This document shows positions 25,101 through 38,400 of a DNA stretch of 64,000 bases, piece by piece. Made by a program: the position numbers and the translations under genes. Location: contig JALIZF010001675.1 in the NCBI GenBank assembly GCA_029948255.1, positions 425,001 through 489,000 on the forward strand, written 5' to 3'. Position 1 is the first letter of the stretch, and each line of letters begins with the position of its first letter. Source of the DNA: Telmatactis stephensoni (Eukaryota; Cnidaria; Anthozoa; Actiniaria; Isophelliidae). Below the pieces are notes generated by a model. The model made no database searches. It was not told where the DNA came from and saw only the letters and a list, made by a program, of their open reading frames with translations.

Positions 25101-28100
25101 CCAACTTTAGCAGAACCCAGCCATTTGGAACTCTGAAAGGAAGCAGAAAATGCTCTAAATAGCAGAAGCGCAAAATAACCAGTATATCCATAATTAGCAT
25201 TGTCTTAAATTAAGCATTTCCCACGCTCGATAAATCTCGAAACAAATCCCAATATTAAATCATGTGATTTCAATATTAAGGCAATATCGTTATCAATCCA
25301 TCGACTCCTTTTTTAGAATATCTTTAACATTAATTAGACAGTTATCAGCTGTGATATTGCGATCGAACTTTAGCAGTGGAAGACCCATGGAAGCGGAACG
25401 TGATAAATGACTCTATGTTTCATTTGAATTTAAAGTATCAAAAAGAACTTAACAGACATGAAAATAAGGAATATCCCATTAGAATTAGGAGGCACTGAAC
25501 AGAGAAGTCAGATTGTGGTCGAAGTATTTTCGGGAGGAATCGATGCTCGTAGATGTTCGTAAGGTGTTGGTGTCTTTGAGGTCTCGCCTTGGTGAAATGT
25601 GGTTGGTTGAATTTGCGAACAGACACTTCTCGTAAATCTTTCTTTGAATCTTTTCACTCTGTGTTTACTGTTTCTTGTTTTCTTTGTATAGCTTTTGAAT
25701 GCTCTCCAGTCATTGATGGCGGACTTCCAAGGGACCCCCGAGGAGGCCCTTCTGCGTTGGTGCAGACAATCGACTAAGGAGTAAGTAACACATCAATAAA
25801 CACGTGCTTTTACCCATAATCCTTTGATGTCAGATTTACAATGTTTTCTTTGCGTCTTAGTTACAGCAATGTGAGCATCAATAACTTTACGACAAGCTGG
25901 AAAGATGGTCTTGCCTTTAACGCGCTAATCCATCGATACAGGTAACCAAGCAACGAGTTTTTTAATGACAAATGTAGCAATATTCCTAGCATTTGTTTTT
26001 CTAGAGAACTTTATACTCCTCTTACTCCTCCCTCCCTCCCTCCCTCCCTCCCTCCCTCCCTCCCTCCCTCTCTCCCTCCCTCCTCCCTTGTGAGCTGTCC
26101 TATTAAAACTCAAATGTATGCGTAGACAAGGTCACCATGTTCATTATTCTCTATCCGCAGACCCGACCTTCTAAAGTTCGACAGTCTGATTGGTAGAAGT
26201 GCGTCTTACAATTGTGAAAATGCCTTCAACATTGCTCGAGATAAACTCGGGGTTGAACGGCTGCTAGACCCGGAAGGTATGCTTTTAGAGTTCATTCTTA
26301 TTACTCCATATTCTGTATATATAATTTAGCAATAGCAAGGACAATATAAAGCGTAGATAGGTGGTATAAAATGATTTGGGACTCTAATTAAAGGGGTTTG
26401 GGTTACTTTTATTGCACTTCGGGTAAGTATTCAAGAAGTTCCTTTCGAGAGATCTTGAAGTAAAATACAGCTGCACACTGTTCTACCACACTTTGAAATG
26501 AGCTTTTATCATGTAATTCCAAAAGTCGCAGTACAGAAATATAATTACCATAGCTGGAAAGAGCACGTCAAAATTAGTAAAACTGTGAAGTTTGAATGAA
26601 GTAACTTTCAAACTCACGAAGATATGAATTTTCCGAAATCAAAATTTTGTATGAAAACATTCGCTGGTAGGCAAGAGATGCCTACCAGCGAAGGTTTTCT
26701 TACAAATTCACCACTTTTCAAAAATTCATATTCTCGCGAATTTTAGATTTAATTCCTTCAAACTTCACTGTCTTGCTAATTTTAGCATGCTCTTTCCAGC
26801 TATGGTAATTCTTTTTCTGTTTTATGAATTTAAAAATACCTGATAAAAGCTCATTGCTGACTCGCTTTGAAGTAATCTCGTTTGAAGTAGTCGCCCTTTG
26901 AACGGTGGTTATTTTAGGCGTTATATGACTGTAATAATAATACACTTGCAAAAATTTCTCACATATAATTGGCTGAGAAGTGTTCAATATATTTGAAACA
27001 CCGATACAAATAGTTGAAACACCAGATCAAGATGTTGAAACACTTTTTTCCTATTGGAGGAAAAGACAAAGAAATCACAAAATAGCCAACCAAATTTTAA
27101 CTGATTTGAAGTGTTGCTATGACAACGCTCTTTCGCTTGCAAACTTCAAACTTTTTCAAAGAAAGAAAAGCGGACATTCTAGTGGTGGCAAGGGGTTTCT
27201 GAGGCCTTATTTAGTCTTTAAGACAAGCCAAGAAGATCAAAAACTGAAAGAAGTACTGTCTCTCTGCTGCTCATGACAATTTTTTGCCTGCTGAAAGCAC
27301 AAAGAAAGGAAAAAAATTATCCTGAGTAGCACTGGAAAACCTGTGATTTCCTATACAAAACGACGTTCGTTCGAGCGTTCGCTCGGCGGGCTTTCGTCCC
27401 TCCTCGGCTGAGCATGCGCTGTACAGACCTGTCTCCATTTTGTGGCGTTCGACGACAACGAACAAAAAATGCATTTTATGACTCAGCCGGCAATCCCTGC
27501 CGAGTAGATAGTAAATAGTTTTTACTGATTTGCTTTACTGTTGCGTTACAGATGTCACGCGTGACCGACCCGATAAGAAATCTATCATGATGTACGTAGC
27601 TATGTTGTACAACAAATTATCACCCAATACTACACTGAGTTCATTGAGTGCTAGTAATTCTAATGGTGTCTTGGCAACGCGTGACCCTTATCAGCGTAGC
27701 GCAATCTCGACTACGTCCACGTCACGCTCGATGCAGAGCACACAGGTGTCATCCACAGTGAAACGTACAGGTATGTCATGCTTTTGTTGTTCCAACTGTT
27801 TTTTTGCCTTACGTACTACACATTCGCTTTACGTATGTACGTACGGCTTGTGTTTGCTCTTAGCAAAATTAACGCTTTGGGGCCCTCAGCACTCACCTGT
27901 TGCACTTGGATCCGACTAAAACACGTGACCTCTAGCGGGAGCGTGACCGCAACAGTGCCGTGACGTCTATAAAAACATTCAACTAAATCCATACCGTGAC
28001 CATGCCGTGTGGCCGTGTGGTATTGGTGATTTTTCACAGTCTGCTCCATACCCTCTCATTTGCTGATTAGAAAAACGTTTTTATTCCAGTTACCTCGTCG

Positions 28101-29395
28101 TATTCGTCCAGTAGTAGCAGCGAGAGTAAACGTTCCAAAGTCGTGACACAATCAACGAGTAATGGCGAACCAAGCAAATACATTACCTCTGAGACATCGT
28201 CGTATGTCAGAGAAAAACCCGTACAACAGACAGCGACGACTGTAGTAAGTAAACCGTTGGTATTGTCTACAGTAGAACTGCTCTTTACCGACACTTTTCT
28301 TTGTTCCTTTGGTGTCCGCATTAAGGAGGTTTTACTGTAATTATATGGAGATTTAATAGTCTCGCACTACAAGAATCAATCGATAACGATGATAGTAATC
28401 TCGATGATGATCGTATGATGAAAAAGGTGATGATATGATAATTTGTATATTACGAACGCATTTGGATGTCACAGAATATTTTCGCGCGGGTTTGGAATGG
28501 TTGAAATATTTTGACGTTGACATTCAGTGGCTGTGGGTCTGTTCTCTGATAGATGCATGGTCTGCCTTACGGCCGTGTTTTGTCTCGCAACGCAACGCTC
28601 GCTCGCCCTACACGGCTGCTAAAAACAATTGGAATGGAAAGTAGCGCTTATTTTAGCAGTCACGTGAAGTACGCCATTTCACCGTTTCACGCCATTTTAC
28701 CATTTCATGCCATTTTACCATTTCATGCCATTTTACCGTTTCATGCCATTTCACCGTTTCATGCCATTTTACCGTTTTCACGTCATTTTACCGTTTCATG
28801 CCATTTCACCGTTTTAAGAAACGTAAACGGTTATTTTGAACGTAATTCGTCACAGATCTCAGCGTCTTCTTCCTAGTCGATGATAGTGACGATAATAGTT
28901 CTAAAATTTGTGATAATGATAGTTCTATACGTTTCACCAAATATTGTCCTTCTCTTCCAGGTCGAGCATGTTTTACGTGAGAGGCCCGACTCCTTTTACA
29001 ACGATTCGGACAGTATTCGTAACTCCATGGGATCGTTTAAGGATTCCGAATCCAATCGGGACTCTGTCGGTGACGCGTCGTGGGAGGATTACAGTTCTCA
29101 GCTACATGAGGTCCTGCTCTGGCTCGCTAAAGCAGAGAGCAAGTTGAAATCACAGCCTTCAGTGTCGAGAAATGTGGACATCGTGAAGGATCAGTTCCAT
29201 GAACACGAGGTATTCAAAAAGTTACACAACTGCTTCTTTAGGAAAGATGAACCGAAAAATGTGCTTTGCTTTTTTGAAAAAAAAAAAAAAAAAAAATGGT
29301 GGACGAAGCGGCGGGTTAAAGGGCTTACCGTCGACGACGCGTCCTGAAAAATCAACTTCATTGTGAACCGACCACATATTAAACAACAACAACAA

Positions 29396-29432
<37 letters not shown>

Positions 29433-29435
29433 GAT

Positions 29436-29517
<82 letters not shown>

Positions 29518-32500
29518 GCGACAGCGACAACGACAGCGACAACGACAACAACAGCGACAACAACAACAACGACAACAACAACGACGACGTCGGGCAAAAG
29601 GTCGTGGCTATGCAACTCACCCAAAAGGAAGCATGGGTAGAAATTACTAAAGTAATAACCACACAATCTTTTACAATCTTTTACATTATAACCGTTATCG
29701 TTGAAGTGTGACCTGTGAGGGTTAAAGTCTCTATTCGAAACCAGCATTCACATGGACGTCAATCAAATCACTTGACAGATAGAAATAGTGATTCTCAAGA
29801 AAAATACCTCGAATTTTCAAGGAAAGTTTAGATAAATATAAACTTTAAATGTATATTTAACTTCTATTGTAAATTCGAGGTATTTTTTCTTGGGAATCGC
29901 AATTTGTTTAATTGACGTCCGTCTGAATGCAAGTTTCCAAACGAGAGGCTTCGAGCTTCACAGGTCGCACTTCAACGATAGCGGTAGTAAATAACTTCAT
30001 TTGTTAATACTAAAGTTTCGAGACCAAAGACAAAGCGGGAGTTTGTACGTACCCATACTCCTTTTCGGTCTAGTCACCTTAATTCTTGTCTTGCAGGATT
30101 TTATGATGGAGTTGACATCTCACCAGGCTAGTGTTGGTGGTGTGTTAGAGTACGGTAACCAACTCATAAGCGACGGAGTCGTTAGCGAGAAAGAAGAAAA
30201 CGAAATTCGTGATCAGATGATCACGCTAAACGAGCGTTGGGAAACGCTCAGGATATCAGCTATGGAACGACAAACATCGTAAGAATGGCTTTTGTCCGGT
30301 CGTTTGTTCTTTCGTTCGTTCGTTGGTGCGTGCGTGCGTGCGTTTGTTCGTGCGTTGTTCCTTTGTTCGTGTGTTCGCCTGTTCGTTCGTTCGCTTGTTT
30401 ATTCGTTCTTCTTGTGTTAGTTCAACAATTTGTCTCTCTCTTTACTTTCGATTTGAACCATTAAATTTAAACTTACTCACTGCCTTCCTTACTGTGACAG
30501 GCTTCATGAAAACTTAATGAAACTCCAACAGCAGCAAATCAACCAGCTTGCTGACTGGCTGGACAAAGCTGAAGAAAGAATTGACAGAAGCAATGACATT
30601 GGTGCAGACATCGACGCAGTCAGAAAACAAGTTGAGAATCACAAGGTAAGCCCTAATATGATGATGATGACGATAATATAGAGTTATGATGATGATGGTG
30701 ATGATAAAGAATATTTTGTAATGAAGATCATCAGGAAAGCATAATACGCGCGTCACGTGATGTGACAAGTTTGCCCCGCATCTCGGCTATTTTAATTTAT
30801 ATAATAGTTGGTATATTACGGACGTTCTGATTGGTCGAGAACCGTGTGTGATTAGAGTACACACGCATAGTTGACGTCACTGAATCTTACGGGCGCTCTA
30901 ATTGGTTTAAAGGATTCGATGAATATTATATAGATTCCATGTTTACACGGGTGCTTGCGTATTTCTGTACTTTTAAATGAACGGGGCCGTAAAGTTATCG
31001 GGTTTTTCGAGAACGGGCCTTAGGGAAACGCCCCCCGGGCCTCCGGCAATGAGGTCGACCTGCGGGATTATTGATGAAACTACTGAAAATGAGGCTATAT
31101 ATTCATTTACAACCAGTAATAGAAGCTTCTTAGGTAGGTGCGGGATTCTGAAACTAAAACTCATGTAATAAAAATTCATTCCTCGTCCCCTTAGGCGTTC
31201 CAAGAAGATCTTGAAAATCAGCAACAGAAAGTCAACTCGTTGACTCATATGGTGGTAGTGGTGGATGACGCAGCTGGCGAGAATGCTACTGCTGACCTTG
31301 AGGAACAGTTGGCTCAACTTGGCGATCGTTGGTCAGCGGTTTGTAGATGGACAGAACAAAGGTAATGATGTGTAATATATATGATGCAGATGATGAAGAC
31401 GATAATGATGATGATGATGATGATATTGGAGCAGTGGGAAATACAATCGAACCTTCTGTAACGGCCACCTCTCTACAACGACAATCATTGTCGTTCCTTT
31501 AATCTTTCAATCCGTACATTTACTATGTATTACAATGAATCCTCTGTTTAATGGCCACATAAGTTGACACGACGACGACGACGATGATTGTAATGTTGAA
31601 AATGATGATTATGATAATCACTTATTGACGTGAATTTAACTGCCACAAGATGCTCTTCATAATACCTTTTTTATAACATTCTTCATTTTTCACTTCTTCT
31701 CAAAGGTGGGTCGTCCTCCAAGATGTCCTAAACAATTGGCAAGAATACCGTGACGAAGAAAGACGTCTCTCCAAATGGCTGTCAGAGAAAGAAAACCAAG
31801 TTGAAAGTCTTAAACACGTAGACTTAGGAGATCCTGATTCTATTGCTCACCACCTACAAAAACTTATGGTAAGCCATCCCGAGGGATTCTCGAGGGATGG
31901 CAAGGTCCATACAGTCATGGAAAGTCGTGGAGTTTTTGTCAAACACATTTTGATTTGAAAGTTAGAAATGAGGAAATTTCGTGTCGACCACCAAAATCTT
32001 GGGGCAGTTTGTCTGTAACTATTCGCCAAGTTTGAAATCATGAAATTCGATAGGAAGCCTTGAATTTTTCACTGAAATATTATGGAGTTTGTTTCCCAAT
32101 TTCAGTATATTTTCTGTTTGAATATATTCAAATCCCTTCAATAAGCAGAAATGTGTTTTTCAATAACGCATTTAGGTTTGTTTTCCACGTTTTTCTTTCA
32201 GAATCTCGAACATGAAATGGAAGCACAGCAAGCTACGTTCGGTACATTCAACATGGCCGCCGAGCGAGTAGCTGAACATCTCGACGAGGATTCACCGGGT
32301 TTGGATAACATACAAGACAAAATGGAGGAATTTAATGATCAGTGGAATAAAATCACAACTGAAGTCTCTAACAGGATAACTATGGTAAATCATGTGCAAT
32401 TGTTAATGTTGGGAGTGGGAGTGGTGGGGAGGAGGGAAAGGAACCAAAAGCAAGTCGGGGAAAAAGAGGGAGGGAAAGGAGAGAGGAAGATGGTGAGGAG

Positions 32501-35307
32501 AGGGAGGAAGGGGGAGAAACGAGGACGTTTGGTGAGGCAAGGGGTAGGGCAGGAGTAGGAAGAAAGTAGAGGCGAGGAGAAGTTGGTGGAGATGAGGGGT
32601 AAGGAAGGGCAAAAGGAGCCGTTGAGGGGTAGACAAGTAGAAGAGGTAGGAGAGGGGAGGAGATGGGAAAAGAAATCCTAGCCAACGAGGCATTTATCTC
32701 CTCTTTCGACTGCCGTTTTCGAACTCGGCTAGATTCATATTTAAGTTGAAGTGTGCATGCATAAAAAGAACTCGAATGTGTATAAATGGTTTACACTGCT
32801 GGAAATTAGCAAGAAGTAGAGTATGAAGAAAAATGTGATGGTATGAGCGAATACACTTTTGTTTTGAAAGTTTGTTTGTTGGAGGGGTCTGATGGTGGGG
32901 GGGGGGGGGGTGGGGGGGGAGGGAAGGGGACAACTTTGGGATTTTGACTCAATCTGTTAGTACTTCTCATTTAGTTAAAGAACATGGAGTCCAAGCTTCA
33001 ACCGTTGAAGTCAGAAATCGATGAGAAGACGTACTGGTTGAACGAAACGGAGATGTCGCTGAAGTCACCCAAGATGAACTTTGACAACGATAAGATGTCA
33101 AGCGATGAACTGTCTCGACAATACACAGTGATTGAGGTATAGTGTATTGCGGGCTTCCTGTGATACGTCTACGGGGCCGGGGGTGGGGGGTGGGGGGGGG
33201 GGGGGGGGAGTCTCGTGTATACGTGTATATAAAACTAGGGAAGGGGGTCTTGTGTTTCTGTCTACAACCTCTTCTCATGCGAATGGAGAGGAGGTTCAAA
33301 ACAGACTAATATATAGAGGGTTGGTTGAAATAGTACTTGACTGGGTAGGAAAAAATTATGTCTTTAGGGAACTCTTTACCAAGCAGTATCAAGAACGGCG
33401 ACATCAACCTGAAATGAACCGTCAAACCATACATTTCTTACCCCTAACTCTAAACCCTGATTTCATGAATGTTTTAGAGGCTACTCTCGTGGAAATATCT
33501 GACCAAAATGATGCAATAAGAATTGAGAATTTTGTATATTTTTTGTGCTTTTTCATCATGTGGGATTTTCTTAATGTACCATTACCCTGATCATTTTGAT
33601 GGTTTTGGTTATGACTAATATGACTAATAACATTTACTGAAATTCTTATTTTCAATAAATCTTGTAAAATCACGAAATTTTGTAAATCCTTTCATAGTCT
33701 CTCGAGAGTGCAAGAAATCAACGCAAACCCAGCGTACAGGCCATCCAGAAGAAAGGTGATGAAATCAAGGACCAGATTCGCTCCCAGGGGACTACGCCAG
33801 TCTCGTTCGAACATAACCTGAAAACCTTCAATGACCGATGGGAGGCTGTGTCCAAGATGATCGATGACAAAAAGCACAAGGCGTCACTAGCACGACAGAG
33901 GCGCGAGGTCGTGGACATAAATACCAAAGTTGAGAATATCTTGAAAGATGCCGAGAGGTTTCATGATATGCTGGGGTTAATGCCTGATAATGAATATGAA
34001 ATCAAGGCCCAGTTGGACCAGTGTAAGGTAAGGTCATTGTAGAGTTTCATGACCCCTGTGCCCTGTACACTTACCCAGTAATGTGCTAAATGCTATTAAG
34101 GGTACTTCTCTTTTCCGTATACTGAGTTAGTGCGGCATCGTACTTGTGTGTGTTTTATGTTGTATGTTGCTTGTGTTTACGCTCAAAGCCCGTGGAAGTG
34201 CACCCAACATCCTAAAGGCCTTGTTTTAACTACGACGTAAGCATAAGCGCAAGAAAAATCTTCCTTTCTCTTGTACTTGCGTCCATGTTATGTCAATGAA
34301 AACAGAGCATTATGCTGCTTGCGCTTGTGCTTGTGTCCATGTTATCTCAATGAAAACGGAGCATTATGCTGCTTGCACTTCTGCTTGTGTCAATGTTATC
34401 TCAATGAAAACGGAGCATTATGCTGCTTGCGCTTGTGCTTGTGATGTTATATCTCAATGAAAACGGAGCATTATGTTGCTTGCGCTTCTGCTTGTGTCAA
34501 TGTTATCTCAATGAAAACGGAGCATTATGCTGCTTGCGCTTGTGCTTGTGATGTTATATCTCAATGAAAACGGAGCATTATGTTGCTTGCGCTTCTGCTT
34601 GTGTCAATGTTATCGCAATGAAAACGGAGCATTATGCTGCTTACGCATGTGCTTGCGTTGCTAGTGGAAAATAGGCTTTACATGTTGGATGCTTTGAGCG
34701 TTCTGTAAGACAACAACACTCAACATTTCTTTTGTTCTTTTATCAACAAATCATAACATCGTTGAGACACAAAAGTGTTTGGTCCGTTTGAATTGTCAAC
34801 TAACAATTACCAAGTACAAGGGTGAAAAATTATTGTAGAATGTTTTGGGAGCTTTTGCACAGGTTTCATATCACTAAACAAGAAGACCCAAATTCATTGC
34901 TTGTACACTTACATACTCCTTCTTCGTGCACAGAACAAGATCGACGATCTACACAGTAACGAACGTCATCTCGTCAAACTAAAAGACTTGACAAGAAACC
35001 TCTCCAAGGAGGACAGACAGTCACCCATATTTCAACTGTCAGCCAAACGATTGGACGACCGTTGGACTAGTGTCTCCTCGAAAATCGAGGAACGTAAGCG
35101 ACAGCTGACGTCTCTTCTCGAGTCGGGACCTCCCAAGGAATATCTTAACACTATGGATACGGTACTAATGAGTATAAAAACTGCTGAGACCTCCCTGGGT
35201 GGGGATTTCCATATCACTGAAGTGGGTGGACTTGAAGACCAAATAAGGAGATACAAGGTATGTAAAGCAGAGGAGTGGACAGACAGACAGACAGACAGGC
35301 AGGCAGG

Positions 35308-35346
<39 letters not shown>

Positions 35347-35360
35347 GCAGACAGATAGGC

Positions 35361-35404
<44 letters not shown>

Positions 35405-38400
35405 TAATACATTTCTGCTTTAACTAACCCTGGCCTATCTAACTTAGATTTTGTTTTCAAAAAAAATGGTTTCATTTTATTTTCGCAGCAAGTCCAATCT
35501 ACGTTACAAGAACAGAAGAAAAACATTGATTACTTAAACAACACAGCTGAAAAATTCATGAAATCCATGCCTCGCCAAAAACTCGAACAAGTCAGATCCA
35601 AGCTCACTGACGTAAACAACAAGTGGAAGGATGTTACTATGGTGATAGAGAAACGTCAGACGCAGGCGCAGAAAGCCATCAATCAGAATAAACAATTCGC
35701 TGAGGAACTGAAGAGTTTGTATAAGTGGATAGATGAAGTGAATGATTTTCTAAAAGATCAGCAACCAGCCGCTGGGGATCCCGAAACCCTCGAGGCACAG
35801 TTGGATCAAAGTGAGGTATGTATGGTAGGCCACCTATGACCACCTTTGTACAATGTACCACCTCTGTACAATGTACCACCTCTGTACAATGACCTCCTCT
35901 GTACAATAACCACCTCAGTACAATGACCACCTCTGTACAATGACCACCTCTGTACAATGACCACCTCTGTACAATGACCACCTTTGTACAATGACCACCT
36001 CTGTACATTGACCACCTCTATACAATGACCTCCTCAGTACAATGACCACCTCTGTACAATGTACCACCTCTGTACAATGACCAACTCTGTACAATGACCA
36101 CCTCTGTACAATGACCACCTCTGTACAATAACAAACAAACAAAAAAACAGACAGACAGGCAGACAGATAGGCAGACAGTAGGACAGGCAGGCAGGCAGGC
36201 AGACAGACAGACAGACAGACAGGAAGGCAGGCAGGCAGACAGACCACCATCAATGAATCTGAAATATTTTACACGTCAAAATTTATATCTAAATGTTTTG
36301 AAATGAGAGATGCAGTTAATAATAAGTGACTATGTATAACCGTTTCATGATATATTATATATTATATGTTATATGTTATATTTATATATTATATATATAA
36401 TTATTATTCGTACTATTGTAATTTTTTTTATAATATTCATTTGATATATTTAGCCTTGTTAATGTTAAAAATTAGCTTTTGCAATACTTGTAATCAAATA
36501 AGTCATGCAAATAAAGCAAGCTACAACAAGCTACAACAATGACCACCTCTGTACAATGACCATCTCTGTACAATAACCACCTCTGTACAATGACCACCTC
36601 TGTACAATGACCACCTCTCTTTAATATATTTCTATCTTGCTTTAGGCTCTCCAAAGTGACATCACAAAGCTTCAACGCAAACTCGAGTCTTTGAACGAAA
36701 CAGCCACCTACATGCTTGCAAAAGCTACACCAGCTTACGCACAGAGGTTGCACCAACAACAAGATGACGTGACAAATCGTTGGGATTCCTTAGTGCGTCA
36801 CGCACACCGCGTTAAGGACAATTTACTTGCAGCTGTCGAAAAATACCAAAAACTCAACCATGATATGAAAGAAATGAGTCACTGGATAACGCAGACAGAG
36901 AGATCCATTGCTGATGATGATAGGGATATTGCTAGTGGTGAAATAACCAAAGAAAAGATGGAACATTATAAGGTATGGAATAAAAAGAAAACAATACTAG
37001 TTTACCAAATATGGAATGTTTATACCAAATAAGGAAAAACTAGGATACCAAATATGGAATGTTTATACCAAATAAGGGAAAAACTAGCTGATCAAATATG
37101 GAATGTTTGTACCAAATAAGGGAAACACTAGCTTACCAAATATGGAATGTTTGTAACGAATTTTCTCTTCTATATGAGACGCAGCTTTTCAGCAAATGCA
37201 TTGGTCATATAAAATTGGCTTAGTTTTCTTCTCTGCACGCGAGAATTATGCATAAAATTTTGCTCGTTAAGACAGGCCTCTAGCTACAATACATTCCCAT
37301 GGTCACATGACGCAGGGGCTCATTAAGATTTTAAACTGGAGGACATCTGTCTGTGACATCTGGGTAAGACTACAGATATTTATTATCAGAAGTTGGTTTG
37401 AGTTTCTCAAGACAGTCGGGCAAAACCCAGCAAAGCGCGTGTTCACAGTCGGTCAGCTGGTCTGGTATCCGGCCCTTAATGAGCCCAATGATGACGATAA
37501 CGTAATAAAGGTCGACACTGCCCATTTCAATTCAGTGTTTTTGTTTATTAACTTTGGTTTTTAGGAGTTACAGCAAGATGTTTCAAAACGTGCTCCCGTT
37601 GTAGTCCGCATCAACACTACAGCCAATCAGCTCGCAGATCACACCAAGCAAGGCAGTGCTAAACCACTGGTAGAAAGTCTAAAGAAGCTCAACAGCGATT
37701 GGTCGAGACTGAAAAACAAGGTATGTAACTACCGTACAAGAGATGTGGATGGCTTAATAATGAACGGAGACCTGAGTGCTTACATTGATCTCCTCGCCAT
37801 TTTAGCTGTATATTTAATTGTAAAATATATACGTGTATTATGAACTAAAATGGTGAATAAATAAACACAATCCCCCCCCCCCAAATGCTGATATTTCGAG
37901 TCTGAATCTCGATTTACATGACAACTCTGTGAGGACATGGCGCCTCTAATTATGGACTCGTGGACCGATTATTTTGGGTGCAGCACCCCCATTAAGCGAA
38001 CAAATTCGCTGTTCACAATGACGGACCCGCGTGCCCAGAATTAGGGGTGCCGTGTCTTGAAAAGTTTGTCGCGTAAATCGAGCTTTAGCCCTTTCGACGA
38101 AGGGTCAAAGTTCAAAACGTCAGTAATGTAAGTTTATACGATGTTACAGATTTCCATTCATTCATTCAGATCAGTTTCCATTCATTCATTCAGCCTTGTG
38201 GTTGCCGACTCGAAAGTGCATACTATTTTGGCAACCACACAAACACCCCTATTCTATATTTTTGTAAATAATGTTTATTGTAATCAGTTGTTACTATTTT
38301 TTCTTCTCATTATATTCATCTCTTTATATTTAAATGTATGTTAATAAAACAAAAGTTCCAGAAAGTCTTTATACACTAACGCAACCCCGACTAGATCACC

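Noticed and set aside
25692..27770. Beta-spectrin or MACF1/nesprin identity for the CH pair
   Set aside because: CH domains alone could suit these, but exon sizes 62/96/78/93 and repeats 1-3 with [12 protein letters not shown] identify dystrophin.
29222..29747. Long Thr, Val and Ser-Leu frames on both strands
   Set aside because: Product of the (ACAACG)n array and a poly(A) run. No domain and no splice logic.
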